Under the pieces are notes generated by a model. It made no database searches. It was given only the letters and a program-made list of their open reading frames with translations, and was not told where the DNA came from. Made by a program: the position numbers and the translations under genes. Of a DNA stretch of 64,000 bases, positions 28,301 to 37,231 are shown piece by piece. This DNA comes from Sphingobacterium rhinopitheci (lineage in GTDB: Bacteria > Bacteroidota > Bacteroidia > Sphingobacteriales > Sphingobacteriaceae): assembly GCF_022627575.1 (NCBI RefSeq), contig NZ_JADEYQ010000013.1, forward strand, positions 25,573 to 89,572. Reading direction: 5' to 3'. Numbering within the stretch: position 1 is the first letter of the stretch; each line of letters begins with the position of its first letter.

Positions 28301-28511
28301 CAGCATCCTCAATCTTTTTAGTAACGGTATTTTCAACCTCTGTTGGTGAGGCACCAGGATATACAGTCTGTACTGTAATAACGTTTACCTCAAACTTTGG
28401 AATCAACTCATATCCCATCTGAGAGTATGAGAAAATACCCCCTAATGTCAAGATGATAAATAATACCAAAATGATACTAGGACGTTTTATTGATATTTCT
28501 GAAATTTTCAT
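25305..28511 (-). CDS. RND-family multidrug efflux inner membrane transporter (HAE1/AcrB type)
   Basis: 1068 residues with the twelve-helix, two-repeat AcrB layout: first helix IILVLFIILTLGGIF, periplasmic loop starting YPGASPTEVENTVTKKIEDA, helix 4 VVGILVDDAIVVIENIHRH (proton-relay Asp pair about residue 405), second half with LVAKNAIMLVDFAN and ARLRPILMTTIAMVFGMIP. It is a proton-driven exporter working with the adaptor and TolC encoded upstream in the same operon (22-base gap). The two helix-4 aspartates point to the HAE1 (drug/amphiphile) subfamily, not the heavy-metal type. Specific substrate unknown. Confidence 0.93.
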   Translation of the reverse strand: MKISEISIKRPSIILVLFIILTLGGIFSYSQMGYELIPKFEVNVITVQTVYPGASPTEVENTVTKKIEDAVASLEMVKKIESTSMENASVVMITLNNGADVNFLLTDAQRKINAIINDLPDDAKTPSLTKFSLDDVAIMSLAVTSTLTEKELYDLLDTKIQPVFSRINGVAKVDLIGGEEREIQVKIDPDKIQGYGLSLAQVQQVIAASNLDFPTGNVASQDTRTTIRLAGKVRTIDELRNLPITSPSGSTIYLRDVADIQDGITEVEKIARVGQKNTIIMQVFKQSDANAVEVSRLVKETIAKKDKEGKIIAGVEKDYAKDNIKIEVANDSSDFTLTAADNVIHDLVIAIVLVGFIMLFFLHSLRNAAITMVAIPLSLVATFIGLYLLGYTLNLMSLLGLSLVVGILVDDAIVVIENIHRHMEMGKNKVRAAYDGASEIGFTVTAITLVIVVVFLPIAMSTGLVANILAQFCVTVIIATLLSLLVSFTIVPWLYSRFGKLEHINKHSFFGKIINGFESGLDSFTHKVSEILKWSLKSRLNKVITLLISVLLFFGSVALLPLGYIGSDFFPSSDRGEFYLQFELEKDASLEKTNLLTRKAEEFLANKPEIEKIITTVGQSSDGGMSAATGSKYKSEIHVVLTDEAKRNVDSKVYSVQLRNELLPLLVGSKIKTVPVGIMGAEQAPLKLTVIGSSVEDAQEFAEKAAQLLRDVPGSKDVKLTSESGNPEINVQVDREKMTSLGLNVATVGATMQTAFSGNTDNKFRAGDSEYDINIKFDDKGRASLEDVQKLKFINSQGQNITLDQFADVAYSSGPSLLERRDKSPSVSVQGGVIGRATGTVAAEWEAKFAELERKPGVTYVWGGNMENQSEGFGTLGVALVASLLLVYLVMVALYDSFATPFVVLFSIPLSFIGALLALALTNQSLNIFTILGIIMLIGLVAKNAIMLVDFANHRKEDGFSTHDALVAANHARLRPILMTTIAMVFGMIPIAIATGDGADMNRGLAIVIIGGLLSSMFLTLVVVPVVYAIMDSLQKRFQKGEPTNYAKEMMADYVPNADFIDESDIKH

Positions 28512-28533
28512 AAGTATTCTTTAGCTGCAAGAT

Positions 28534-29592
28534 TTATTTTATAACCTCGATTGCAGTTTGATCCAATAAATTAATTTGTCCTGAAACAATCACTTGATCA
28601 TTAGCGTTTAAACCACTAATAATCTCTATATTATTACCAAAATTACGACCAGAAACAACTTTTGTTTCTACGGCTTTACCATTTTTAGAAACATAAATCT
28701 TATTGTCAGAAACCGAACCAACAAATGCCGAACGTGGTACTATTAATACACTTTCTGCTGCTGCATTACCACCAAATATAGCAGTACCATACATACCAGC
28801 TCTTAACTCATTAGATGGATTAGGCACTTCGATTTCTACAGGAAAATTTAAACTACCATCAGCTTTAGGTGCGATAAAGGTAATTTTTCCTGTAAACGAT
28901 TTATTAGGATATACACTTGCTGCAACTTGAACTGATTGCCCCAAACGTAGACCTACTACATTTTTCTCATCTACACTCACGCGCAATTTTAATGAAGAAA
29001 CATTAACAATATCAAATGCTGCAGTTCCAGCATTCACATAAGTACCTGGTTCAATTTTACGTGCATTTACAATGCCTGAAACAGATGTTTTGATAGTAGC
29101 ATCACTTGCGGAAAGCTTAGATGATTTCAAATTATTTTTAGCTGTTTCGAACTGCAATTTTGCTTGATCATACTGTTGCAATGTAACACCACCTGTACTG
29201 TAAGCACTCTCAAAACGTTGCAAATTTTGTAGTGCATTATCATAATTAGCCTGTGCATTAGCAACGTTAACATTCAATTTATCTACCTCTACTGTAGCTA
29301 ACACTTGCCCCGCAGTAACATAAGAACCTTCTTGAACATTGACACGAACTACTCTACCCGCTGTCTCCGCACCTACTACAACTTCTTGCTTAGGCAAAAA
29401 TGTACCATTAGCAACGTACTGCATATCCATCACTTCCATGCGTACAGTATCAATACGTACAGCTACAAAGGGATTTGTTTTTGCTGCTTCAGCTGTTACA
29501 GCTTCATTTTTAGCTTTATTATTTTCTAATACTTTCCAGATACCAAAACCAGCAGCTGCAATAATAATTACCGTTATTATACCACGTTTCAT
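28534..29592 (-). CDS. RND efflux periplasmic adaptor (membrane fusion protein)
   Basis: 352 residues with an N-terminal membrane anchor (GIITVIIIAAAGFGIWKVL), lipoyl half-motifs GAETAGRVVRVNVQEGSYVTAGQVLATV (about 73-100) and ATIKTSVSGIVNARKIEPG (about 165-183) flanking a coiled coil (ANAQANYDNALQNLQRF), then beta-barrel and membrane-proximal domains. It bridges the RND pump and the TolC-type channel. Lies between the two genes, with gaps of 11 and 22 bases. Confidence 0.92.
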   Translation of the reverse strand: MKRGIITVIIIAAAGFGIWKVLENNKAKNEAVTAEAAKTNPFVAVRIDTVRMEVMDMQYVANGTFLPKQEVVVGAETAGRVVRVNVQEGSYVTAGQVLATVEVDKLNVNVANAQANYDNALQNLQRFESAYSTGGVTLQQYDQAKLQFETAKNNLKSSKLSASDATIKTSVSGIVNARKIEPGTYVNAGTAAFDIVNVSSLKLRVSVDEKNVVGLRLGQSVQVAASVYPNKSFTGKITFIAPKADGSLNFPVEIEVPNPSNELRAGMYGTAIFGGNAAAESVLIVPRSAFVGSVSDNKIYVSKNGKAVETKVVSGRNFGNNIEIISGLNANDQVIVSGQINLLDQTAIEVIK

Positions 29593-29603
29593 TTCTATTT
29601 AGA

Positions 29604-30926
29604 TTATTTTTCGTTTACTAATGTTTTTAATTCTCCCTTAGCTTTTATCAACTGAACTTCGGCAACTTTATAATTCAATAAAGCCGTCGTAAGATTGTTT
29701 TGCGCCTCCGCATAAGCATTCTCAGCATCAAGTAATTCTGTCAATGTTGCTAAACCATTTCTATAGTTATTTTCGGTATCGGCCAATACATCTTTTGCTA
29801 AGGTCACATTAGCACGATTTGTATTGATAGTCAATAACGAATTCTTAATTTGTGTTTTAGCATTATTATTAGCTAAAGACAATCCTAACTTAGTATCTTC
29901 CAAGTCTACTTTTGCTTGTCTGATTTGTATATCAGCCATATTTATACGCGCTTTAGTAGTACCACCTGCAAAAATCGGGATAGACAAATTCAAACCTATA
30001 CCAGACGTTTGAGGCCATGAAAACCTATTGGTAAACGGTGAACTATCACCAAATCCACTCCATCCAAAATCAGCTGCCAACGATAATTTAGGGTATAAAT
30101 CCGCAATCTTTGATTTCTTATTAAGATTTAATAAATGTAATTGTTTCTCTGCTAACAAGATTTCTGTACGTTGATCAATACTTATAGCTTCCGTATTTAG
30201 TGACGCATTCACTTCAAATGTTTCTTCTGGCATAATGATTTTTTCATCTATCGGCATACCAATTGTAAATTTAAGCGCATTCTCACTTAACTCTAACGCA
30301 TTAACGACTACTTGACGAGAAGATTGTAAATTATTGACAGCGACAGTTGTACGATCTAAATCTATTTTGCGTCCTAGTCCAGCATCAACTAATCCTTTAA
30401 TAACATCACGCGTTTTTGTTGTGCTATTTAAGTTATTATCAATAGTTTGCAATTGCATTTTTGCTTGAAAAACATCATAATACGCATTGGCTACTCTTTC
30501 GATAACTTGCTCTTCTGTTAAATCTTTATTTATGGCGTAAAATTCTTCCGTTGTTTTAGCAGCTTTTAATCCCGTAAATATGGTCTGATTAAAAATCTGC
30601 TGATTTAAAGAAAATAAACCTGATCCAACCCATGGTCTACCCATTTTGGCAGTTACAGTTTGACCACCAATATCAAATGCGCTTTCTGGAATAATCACAT
30701 TTTTACGGATTGAACCATTAGCGGTAATCTGCGGCAAAGCAGTTCCTCTGACCTCAGCAATTTGGTACTGTGCATTTTCCACTTCAAGGACAGCTTTCTT
30801 AGCTTCAGCCTTATTCTGTAAAGCATACTTTAAAGCCTGCTGTAGCGTTAAGACTTCTTGCGCATTGGCAAAGGTCATTCCAAAACATCCAGCTAGAAAA
30901 ATAGCTATTATTTTATTCCTTTTCAT
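29604..30926 (-). CDS. TolC-family outer membrane channel of the RND operon
   Basis: 440 residues, signal peptide (cleavage after TFANA), then the two OEP repeats: VLTLQQALKYALQNKAEAK at the N-terminus, a second repeat around residues 240-260 (ILLAEKQLHLLNLNKKSK) and NNYRNGLATLTELLDAENAYAEAQ near the C-terminus. It forms the outer-membrane exit duct. Encoded 4 bases after the TetR gene and 11 before the adaptor gene. Confidence 0.92.
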   Translation of the reverse strand: MKRNKIIAIFLAGCFGMTFANAQEVLTLQQALKYALQNKAEAKKAVLEVENAQYQIAEVRGTALPQITANGSIRKNVIIPESAFDIGGQTVTAKMGRPWVGSGLFSLNQQIFNQTIFTGLKAAKTTEEFYAINKDLTEEQVIERVANAYYDVFQAKMQLQTIDNNLNSTTKTRDVIKGLVDAGLGRKIDLDRTTVAVNNLQSSRQVVVNALELSENALKFTIGMPIDEKIIMPEETFEVNASLNTEAISIDQRTEILLAEKQLHLLNLNKKSKIADLYPKLSLAADFGWSGFGDSSPFTNRFSWPQTSGIGLNLSIPIFAGGTTKARINMADIQIRQAKVDLEDTKLGLSLANNNAKTQIKNSLLTINTNRANVTLAKDVLADTENNYRNGLATLTELLDAENAYAEAQNNLTTALLNYKVAEVQLIKAKGELKTLVNEK

Positions 30927-30930
30927 TATA

Positions 30931-31533
30931 TTAATTAGTGACTATTTTATCTTCAAATATTAATTTAGCAATTCGTTTTTGACTCGCCAATATCATTTCT
31001 ACATTCTCTTTATTGGGTATACCTGATATAATATCATGTACATTGTACATAATACCAATGGCCTTATTAACCTCGTAAAATGCCTGTGCCACTTCATCAA
31101 GGTCATCAATCTTGACATCCCCACATTCAACTGCCATACTAAAAAACGATTTCAATTTTTGAACCTCTTCATTACGTAACTGTAAAAATAGATCTTGAAT
31201 TTCTACCCCTTTTATCCATTCCAAATTTTCATTGATATGTAACATATAGTATTTGGACAAAAAATTTGATCTCAATTCTAACATACCAAATAACGTACCT
31301 AAAAAATCGTGGTTGTAGTTAACAATAAAGTCTTGCTCCTGTTTATTTAGATCATTAGCCACATGTCGGATCACATCACTAATAAGGGCACTCTTATCTT
31401 GATAATAATAATAAAGATTTGCCTTAGTAATACGCAAATCGTCCGCGATCTCATTCATCGTAGTTTTTGAAAAACCATAATGGCAAAATCTTTTGAGTGC
31501 TACCTCAATTATTCCTTCTTTACGTTTATCCAT
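30931..31533 (-). CDS. TetR/AcrR-family regulator of the RND efflux operon
   Basis: 200 residues with an N-terminal TetR helix-turn-helix: IIEVALKRFCHYGFSKTTMNEIADDLRITKANLYYYYQDKSALI (about 8-52). The C-terminal ligand domain is helical and variable. It is the first gene of the efflux operon (TetR-TolC-MFP-RND), so it probably represses its own operon and is released by a pump substrate. A minus-strand TATTTTTG at 31572-31579 may be the -7 element; its -33 partner is unclear. Confidence 0.9.
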   Translation of the reverse strand: MDKRKEGIIEVALKRFCHYGFSKTTMNEIADDLRITKANLYYYYQDKSALISDVIRHVANDLNKQEQDFIVNYNHDFLGTLFGMLELRSNFLSKYYMLHINENLEWIKGVEIQDLFLQLRNEEVQKLKSFFSMAVECGDVKIDDLDEVAQAFYEVNKAIGIMYNVHDIISGIPNKENVEMILASQKRIAKLIFEDKIVTN

Positions 31534-31674
31534 ATTACCTTTTTAATTTCTGACTTTTAACAAAAGTTGTTCAAAAATACAAAAGGTAAACTATAGAATG
31601 TATATATCTTTATAGAAAAAAAAATATTTGACAAAAAAATAACAATAAAAACAAAGTAGTTCGGAAATTAAAAT

Positions 31675-32331
31675 TTAGGGGAATAGCTTTTGAAACTTTT
31701 TCTTATCCAATTTGTATAACCTTGCTGCACGATATGACACCCCAGTTTGAAATTCTTCTAACTCTTTCAAGTAGCCTAGATTAAGGATTTTTTTCCTAAA
31801 ATTACGCTTATCCAAAGGCTCAAGTAATATCGCTTCATAGATTTGCTGCAATTGGGTCAACGTAAATTTTTCAGGTAATAATTCAAATGGAGACATTGAA
31901 AAATTTATGTTCTTCTTGAGGTTAATCAAACTTAAGTTTAATATCTGCTTATGGTCAAATGCTAATTCGGGCAAACTATTTACATCAAACCATTTTGCTT
32001 GACGCATATAGTTTGTAACAGGTTTAATTTTATTTTTGACATCGTCATACCTGACTAATGCAATATAAGCAACTGTTAATATACGTCCCTCGGGATGCCT
32101 TTTAATCCCGGCAAAAGCAGCTAATTGTTCTAAATAAATATCTTTTAATCCTGTACTTTCATAGGCGATTCTTTTCACAGCATCTTCCATCTCTTCACCT
32201 TTATCCACAAAATAGCCTGGTAGAGCCCACCAATCTTTGTATGGATATTCGTTTCTTTCGGTTAATAAAATTTTCAAAATTCCCTCATGGAAAGTTAGAA
32301 TAACGCAGTCTACGGTAAAAAATGAAAGCAC
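31675..32331 (-). CDS. Degenerate Nudix-domain transcriptional regulator (NrtR/AraR-like)
   Basis: 218 residues from a GTG start (no in-frame ATG before the upstream stop). Residues 1-140 form a Nudix fold, but the box is broken: the consensus Gly is Tyr40, and the catalytic R-E-x-x-E-E reads R54-I55-A-Y-E58-S59, so hydrolase activity is unlikely. Residues about 145-218 (FTLTQLQQIYEAILLEPLDK, FRKKILNLGYL, RAARLYKLD) are the winged-helix DNA-binding tail of NrtR/AraR-type regulators. It is transcribed away from pfkA; a palindrome lies in the pfkA promoter. I infer control of the pfkA-kinase-gapA operon by a phosphorylated or nucleotide ligand. Confidence 0.8.
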   Translation of the reverse strand: MLSFFTVDCVILTFHEGILKILLTERNEYPYKDWWALPGYFVDKGEEMEDAVKRIAYESTGLKDIYLEQLAAFAGIKRHPEGRILTVAYIALVRYDDVKNKIKPVTNYMRQAKWFDVNSLPELAFDHKQILNLSLINLKKNINFSMSPFELLPEKFTLTQLQQIYEAILLEPLDKRNFRKKILNLGYLKELEEFQTGVSYRAARLYKLDKKKFQKLFP

Positions 32332-32417
32332 TTCTTTAGTTTTTAGATATATCGAATACTAAACAATTATCCGAATTTATAAAAAAGAAACAAAAAAATT
32401 GCAATAAAAATTTAATA

Positions 32418-32442
32418 GTGTAAAAAATACACATTATATTCG
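32418..32442 (+). promoter_or_regulatory. Candidate pfkA promoter -7 element with overlapping operator palindrome
   Basis: GTGTA-AAAAA-TACAC at 32418-32432 is a perfect 5+5 palindrome, directly followed by TATATTCG (32435-32442), a TAnnTTCG -7 variant like the one seen upstream of 47896. If real, transcription starts near 32448, which forces translation to begin at TTG 32466 and not GTG 32442, and a repressor on the palindrome would block RNA polymerase. Confidence 0.45.
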
Positions 32443-32465
32443 TGTTGCCTAAAAACTATACTGAT

Positions 32466-33449
32466 TTGAAAAAGATAACAAAAATTGGTGTTTTTACTTC
32501 TGGAGGAGATGCTCCGGGTATGAATGCTGCAATCCGAGCTGTCGTACGTACAGCCAAATATAATGACTTAGACGTGACGGGTATATACAGAGGCTATGAA
32601 GGCATGATAGAGGGTGATTTTGTAGAGATGAACCGTCGCTCTGTAAGTTCTATTATCCAAAAAGGAGGTACTATACTAAAATCGGCACGTTGCTTAGAAT
32701 TCAGAACCCCTGAAGGACGTGCTAAAGCATTTGAAAATTTAAAAGCCCAAGGTATTGATGCCTTAGTAGCTATCGGTGGAGATGGTACATTTACAGGAGC
32801 TGAGATATTATCCAAAGAATATGATATTCCTGTAATGTGTATACCAGGTACTATCGATAATGATTTATATGGTTCTGATTATACATTAGGCTATGATACG
32901 GCCAATAACACTGTAATAGAAGCTATCGACAAAATCAGAGATACTGCATCCTCACACAACCGTGTTTTCTTTATCGAAGTAATGGGACGTGACTCGGGCT
33001 GCATCGCACTTAATGCTGGTGTTGCTGGAGGTGCAGAAGCGATATTATTGCCAGAAGTAGAAACTGGAATAGATCAATTATTAGAAGAAATTGGCTTTGC
33101 TGAAGAGCGCAAAAAAACATCCATGATAGTTATTATTGCCGAAGGCGATAAAAATGGGGGTGCATACAATATTTCAAAACAGGTTAAAGAAAAATTTCCA
33201 CACCTTGACGTAAAAGTTAGTATCTTAGGGCATTTACAACGTGGTGGTTCTCCAAGTAGCTTTGACCGTGTATTAGCGACTAGAATGGGATATACAGCAG
33301 TAAATGAACTATTAAAAGGTAATTCTAGAGCAACCGTAGGTCTGCGCGGCAATCAAATGATTACTACTCCATTGGAAGAAGCATTGAGCAAAAAAGAGTT
33401 CAAATTGGATGAGGAGTTATTGGAAATCGCTAACGTAATGAACAAATAA
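32466..33449 (+). CDS. pfkA: ATP-dependent 6-phosphofructokinase
   Basis: 327 residues from TTG at 32466 (reading MKKITKIGVFTSGGDAPGMN); a GTG at 32442 would add eight residues but overlaps the likely -7 element. Motifs: GGDAPGMN (13-20), GGDGT (104-108), catalytic PGTIDNDL (127-134) and GHLQRGGSP. The Gly in GGDGT, where PPi-dependent enzymes carry Asp, indicates ATP use. It phosphorylates fructose 6-phosphate to the 1,6-bisphosphate, the committed step of glycolysis. Six bases precede the next gene and gapA follows, so this is a small glycolytic operon opposite the Nudix-type regulator. Confidence 0.93.
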   Translation: MKKITKIGVFTSGGDAPGMNAAIRAVVRTAKYNDLDVTGIYRGYEGMIEGDFVEMNRRSVSSIIQKGGTILKSARCLEFRTPEGRAKAFENLKAQGIDALVAIGGDGTFTGAEILSKEYDIPVMCIPGTIDNDLYGSDYTLGYDTANNTVIEAIDKIRDTASSHNRVFFIEVMGRDSGCIALNAGVAGGAEAILLPEVETGIDQLLEEIGFAEERKKTSMIVIIAEGDKNGGAYNISKQVKEKFPHLDVKVSILGHLQRGGSPSSFDRVLATRMGYTAVNELLKGNSRATVGLRGNQMITTPLEEALSKKEFKLDEELLEIANVMNK

Positions 33450-33455
33450 AGATAT

Positions 33456-34304
33456 ATGATTTTAGTAATTTTCACCGGGTCGAGATACGCAGATTGGCGC
33501 ATAGCCGATAAAGGAAAAGTGTTGCATGGATTTCGCACGCCTGGTATCAATTCTTATATTCAAGATGAAAATTTTATAAATCAGCTATTAAATAAAAATA
33601 CGAATCTATTATATAACGCAGAAAAAGTAAGGAAAATATTCTTTTTTGGCGCTGGCGCATCTTCTAAAGAAAGACAAGATAAAATAGTACGTGTATTTTC
33701 ATCCTTTTTTAAGAATGCGAAAACGAAAGTTTATCATGACTTGCAAGCCTCTGCTATATCTACATTAGGGGACGAAAAAGGAATTGTTGGCATCATTGGA
33801 TCAGGTTCAAATGCGGCATATTTCAATGGCAAAAAAACATTAGACAACAACTTTGGTTTGGGCTATATATTAGCGGATGAAGGCTCAACAAATTGGATGG
33901 GACAGCATCTACTAAGGGATTTTTTAACCGATACTTTGCCTCACGGGATTAGAGAAAAATTGGTAGATAAACACGGTTTAGACCGTAAAAGTATTTTAGA
34001 TAAAATCTACAATAGTCCCAACCCTAATATCTTTTTGACTTCATTTTCTGACTTTATATATGAAAATCGTACTGACGCATATATCAGTACCCTCATAAAA
34101 AAAGGACTAGAAACGTATGTCAAAGAATACCTATTACCTTTAATTGACATGTATCCTGATGCTCCAATAGGAATGACAGGATCAGTGGCTTTTAACTATA
34201 AAGAATGGTTATTAGATTTAGCTAAAGAATATCATTTGAATATTCAAGTTATTATCAAGGAGCCTATTCAAAACTTAATTAAATATTACATCAATAAAAA
34301 TTAA
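33456..34304 (+). CDS. BadF/BadG/BcrA/BcrD ATPase-family kinase (N-acetylglucosamine kinase-like)
   Basis: 282 residues of the ASKHA fold: FTGSRYADWRI near the N-terminus (phosphate-1 region, an unusual form of the D-G-G-x-T/S-K-T pattern), GIVGIIGSGSNAAYFNG (about 108-124, phosphate-2 region) and LGYILADEGSTNWMGQHLL (about 133-151), matching the GlcNAc kinase-like BadF proteins of Bacteroidota. PIGMTGSVAFNYKEWL is the adenosine-site region. Position between pfkA and gapA suggests an amino-sugar or hexose kinase feeding glycolysis. The canonical N-terminal Asp-Gly-Gly is missing, so the substrate and even activity are uncertain. Confidence 0.8.
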   Translation: MILVIFTGSRYADWRIADKGKVLHGFRTPGINSYIQDENFINQLLNKNTNLLYNAEKVRKIFFFGAGASSKERQDKIVRVFSSFFKNAKTKVYHDLQASAISTLGDEKGIVGIIGSGSNAAYFNGKKTLDNNFGLGYILADEGSTNWMGQHLLRDFLTDTLPHGIREKLVDKHGLDRKSILDKIYNSPNPNIFLTSFSDFIYENRTDAYISTLIKKGLETYVKEYLLPLIDMYPDAPIGMTGSVAFNYKEWLLDLAKEYHLNIQVIIKEPIQNLIKYYINKN

Positions 34305-35306
<1,002 letters not shown>

Positions 35307-35329
35307 TATTACCTATTATTATAGTAAAC

Positions 35330-35359
35330 AGAAAGACTAACTGAAGAGTTAGTCTTTCT
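35330..35359. terminator. Bidirectional intrinsic terminator after gapA
   Basis: AGAAAGACTAACT and AGTTAGTCTTTCT form a perfect 13-bp stem with a 4-base loop, followed by TGTTTT on the plus strand. It also serves the convergent radC gene, whose stop is 5 bases away. Confidence 0.85.
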
Positions 35360-35363
35360 TGTT

Positions 35364-36050
35364 TTAAAGTATTCCTTCATCTCTAAAGCTATAATAACCA
35401 TTGTCTGTAAATATGATATGGTCATTGATCCTTATATCCATTATTTTACCTGCTTCAATTATTTTACTGGTTAATATATTATCTGCATGGCTTGCTGACA
35501 ATGTTCCCGAAGGATGATTGTGAACTAGGATCATAGAAGATGCTTTACAATGCAGTGCATACCGAAAAATAATCCTAATATCTACTGGCGTAAAATCATT
35601 ACCTCCTCTCCCTATTAGCTGTTCATCTAATAATTTGCACGCTGTATTAAGGTATAAAACCCAAAATTCTTCATGAGGTAAATCTTGAAGATGTGTACCA
35701 AAATATTCAAACACTTTTTTACTACTATTAAGTATGGCTACATCGGCTTGTTTCTCCTCTTTACGCCTTCGTCCTAACTCCAAAGCGGCTATAATAGAAA
35801 TAGCCTTGGCCTCACCTATACCCTTAAAATTACATAACTCTGCCACTTCCTTTTTTGCCAAATTACCCAAATTATTACCTACATCATTGAGTATTCGTCG
35901 ACAAAGCGACACAGCAGTCTCATCCATAGAACCTGAACCTATTATGATCGCTAAAAGCTCCGCATTGGTCAATGCCCTCCTTCCAAGATCTAATAACTTT
36001 TCCCGAGGCCGATCAGACTCTGCCCATTCACGTATCACTAATTTACTCAT
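35364..36050 (-). CDS. radC: RadC-family protein (JAB1/MPN metallo-domain)
   Basis: 228 residues. N-terminal helix-hairpin-helix region (ALTNAELLAIIIGSG, LCNFKGIGEAKAISIIAALELGRR) and the C-terminal JAMM motif VHNHPSGTLSASHADN (H-x-H-P-S-G-x-x-x-x-S-x-x-D) around residues 175-190. Length is standard. The name is historical (radiation sensitivity); the biochemical role is still uncertain. Convergent with gapA. Confidence 0.93.
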   Translation of the reverse strand: MSKLVIREWAESDRPREKLLDLGRRALTNAELLAIIIGSGSMDETAVSLCRRILNDVGNNLGNLAKKEVAELCNFKGIGEAKAISIIAALELGRRRKEEKQADVAILNSSKKVFEYFGTHLQDLPHEEFWVLYLNTACKLLDEQLIGRGGNDFTPVDIRIIFRYALHCKASSMILVHNHPSGTLSASHADNILTSKIIEAGKIMDIRINDHIIFTDNGYYSFRDEGIL

Positions 36051-36162
36051 TATTAATAGCTTATTAAAGTTATTTCCTTTAAATTAAGAAAAGCATTTGT
36101 ATTAACAAACTTTAACTATGATTGGGTATATGTATTTCATTACTTTATTGCTTAAAAAAGAT

Positions 36163-36170
36163 TATCTTTG
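36163..36170 (+). promoter_or_regulatory. -7 promoter element for the cyclophilin gene
   Basis: TATCTTTG matches TAnnTTTG, 27 bases before the ATG at 36197. The -33 box is not clear. Its position makes the upstream TTG start at 36122 implausible. Confidence 0.55.
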
Positions 36171-36196
36171 TTTCTTGTAAAAAAAAATATTTGGCA

Positions 36197-36655
36197 ATGA
36201 GTAAAGCAATTATTAAGACAGAAAAAGGCGACATGACTGTACAATTTTATACAGCAGACGCTCCAAATACAGTAGCAAATTTCATTAAATTAGCTAAAGA
36301 AGGTTATTATGACGGTCTTACTTTCCATCGTGTACTTCCTGATTTCGTGATCCAAGGTGGATGCCCTAACACAAGAGAAGGCGCTTCTGGAATGCCTGGT
36401 ACAGGTGGTCCTGGTTACAAGATTGATTGTGAGTTAACAGGTGAAAATCAATACCATGATCGTGGCGTATTATCAATGGCTCATGCAGGTCGTAACACCG
36501 GTGGTTCTCAGTTTTTTGTTTGCCACAGTCGTAACAATACTGCCCACTTAGACCGTAATCATACTTGCTTTGGTAAAGTGATTGAAAATGTAGATTTAGT
36601 AGATGATATTCGTCAAGGAGATCGTATTTTAACAATTGAAGTAATAGAAGATTAA
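36197..36655 (+). CDS. Peptidylprolyl isomerase, cyclophilin type
   Basis: 152 residues from ATG 36197 (MSKAIIKTEKGDMTVQFY); an in-frame TTG at 36122 lies upstream of the likely promoter -7 box and is rejected. Cyclophilin motifs: FHRVLPDFVIQGG (active-site Arg/Phe), GGPGYKIDCEL, LSMAHAGRNTGGSQFFVCH (Gln-Phe-Phe). No signal peptide, so cytoplasmic; catalyses proline cis/trans isomerisation in protein folding. A DUF5606 gene follows after 16 bases. Confidence 0.93.
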   Translation: MSKAIIKTEKGDMTVQFYTADAPNTVANFIKLAKEGYYDGLTFHRVLPDFVIQGGCPNTREGASGMPGTGGPGYKIDCELTGENQYHDRGVLSMAHAGRNTGGSQFFVCHSRNNTAHLDRNHTCFGKVIENVDLVDDIRQGDRILTIEVIED

Positions 36656-36671
36656 TCCCTAAATTAAAAAA

Positions 36672-37079
36672 ATGAATTTAAGAGCTTTAGTATCGGTAAC
36701 TGGTAAACCAGGATTATTTAAACTAATTGGTCAAAATAAAGGTGGATTTATTTTAGAGACGTTAGATGCTGCTAAAATAAAATCAGTTGTTAATATTAAC
36801 AATACAAAAATGGCTACACTAGAAGATATTACTATCTATGGTGAAGAAGAAGAAATTCGCTTAATTGATATCTTGGACAAGATTAAAGCAGAAAATATTA
36901 CTCCACCTGAATCAAAAGCAAGTGGGGAAGAATTAAGAAATTTCTTCCGTGAAGTAGCTCCTGGACATGATGAATCTAGAGTATATTCTTCTGATATCAA
37001 AAAGATTATTACTTGGTACAATATTATTAAAGAGTTCCCATTATTTGATGAGGAAGCTCCTGCACCATTGACACAATAA
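36672..37079 (+). CDS. DUF5606 domain protein
   Basis: 135 residues: MNLRALVSVTGKPGLFKLIG, then GGFILETLD and VNINNTKMATLEDITIY (about 25-60), and a C-terminal helical half with GEELRNFFREVAPGHDESRVYSSDIKKI. This matches the DUF5606 family, conserved and seemingly restricted to Bacteroidota, function unknown. The N-terminal half reads as a small SH3-like beta fold. Co-transcribed with the cyclophilin gene and ends at a very strong terminator. Confidence 0.85.
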   Translation: MNLRALVSVTGKPGLFKLIGQNKGGFILETLDAAKIKSVVNINNTKMATLEDITIYGEEEEIRLIDILDKIKAENITPPESKASGEELRNFFREVAPGHDESRVYSSDIKKIITWYNIIKEFPLFDEEAPAPLTQ

Positions 37080-37092
37080 TCAGCTTCAAATT

Positions 37093-37140
37093 ATTAAATA
37101 GTAAAGGCTTAGAATAATTTCTAAGCCTTTACTATTTAAT
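37093..37140. terminator. Perfect 21-bp-stem terminator after DUF5606 gene
   Basis: The arms at 37093-37113 and 37120-37140 are perfectly complementary over 21 bp (core GTAAAGGCTTAGA) with a 6-base loop. The A/T-rich outer stem makes it usable in both directions, for the DUF5606 operon and possibly the convergent ABC/M1 gene. Confidence 0.8.
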
Positions 37141-37231
37141 ACTATACTTTACGAAAATGTGTTGCAAGTATGATTAACTACACAGCACATTAAATATAAC
37201 ATATTAGTATAACCAACTACTTATATACTAT

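Noticed and set aside
32466..33449. PPi-dependent phosphofructokinase
   Set aside because: The GGDGT motif has Gly where PPi enzymes have Asp, so ATP is the expected donor.
36122..36196. N-terminal extension of the cyclophilin (TTG start at 36122)
   Set aside because: The extension overlaps the -7 promoter box at 36163 and has no family similarity; ATG 36197 gives the standard protein.
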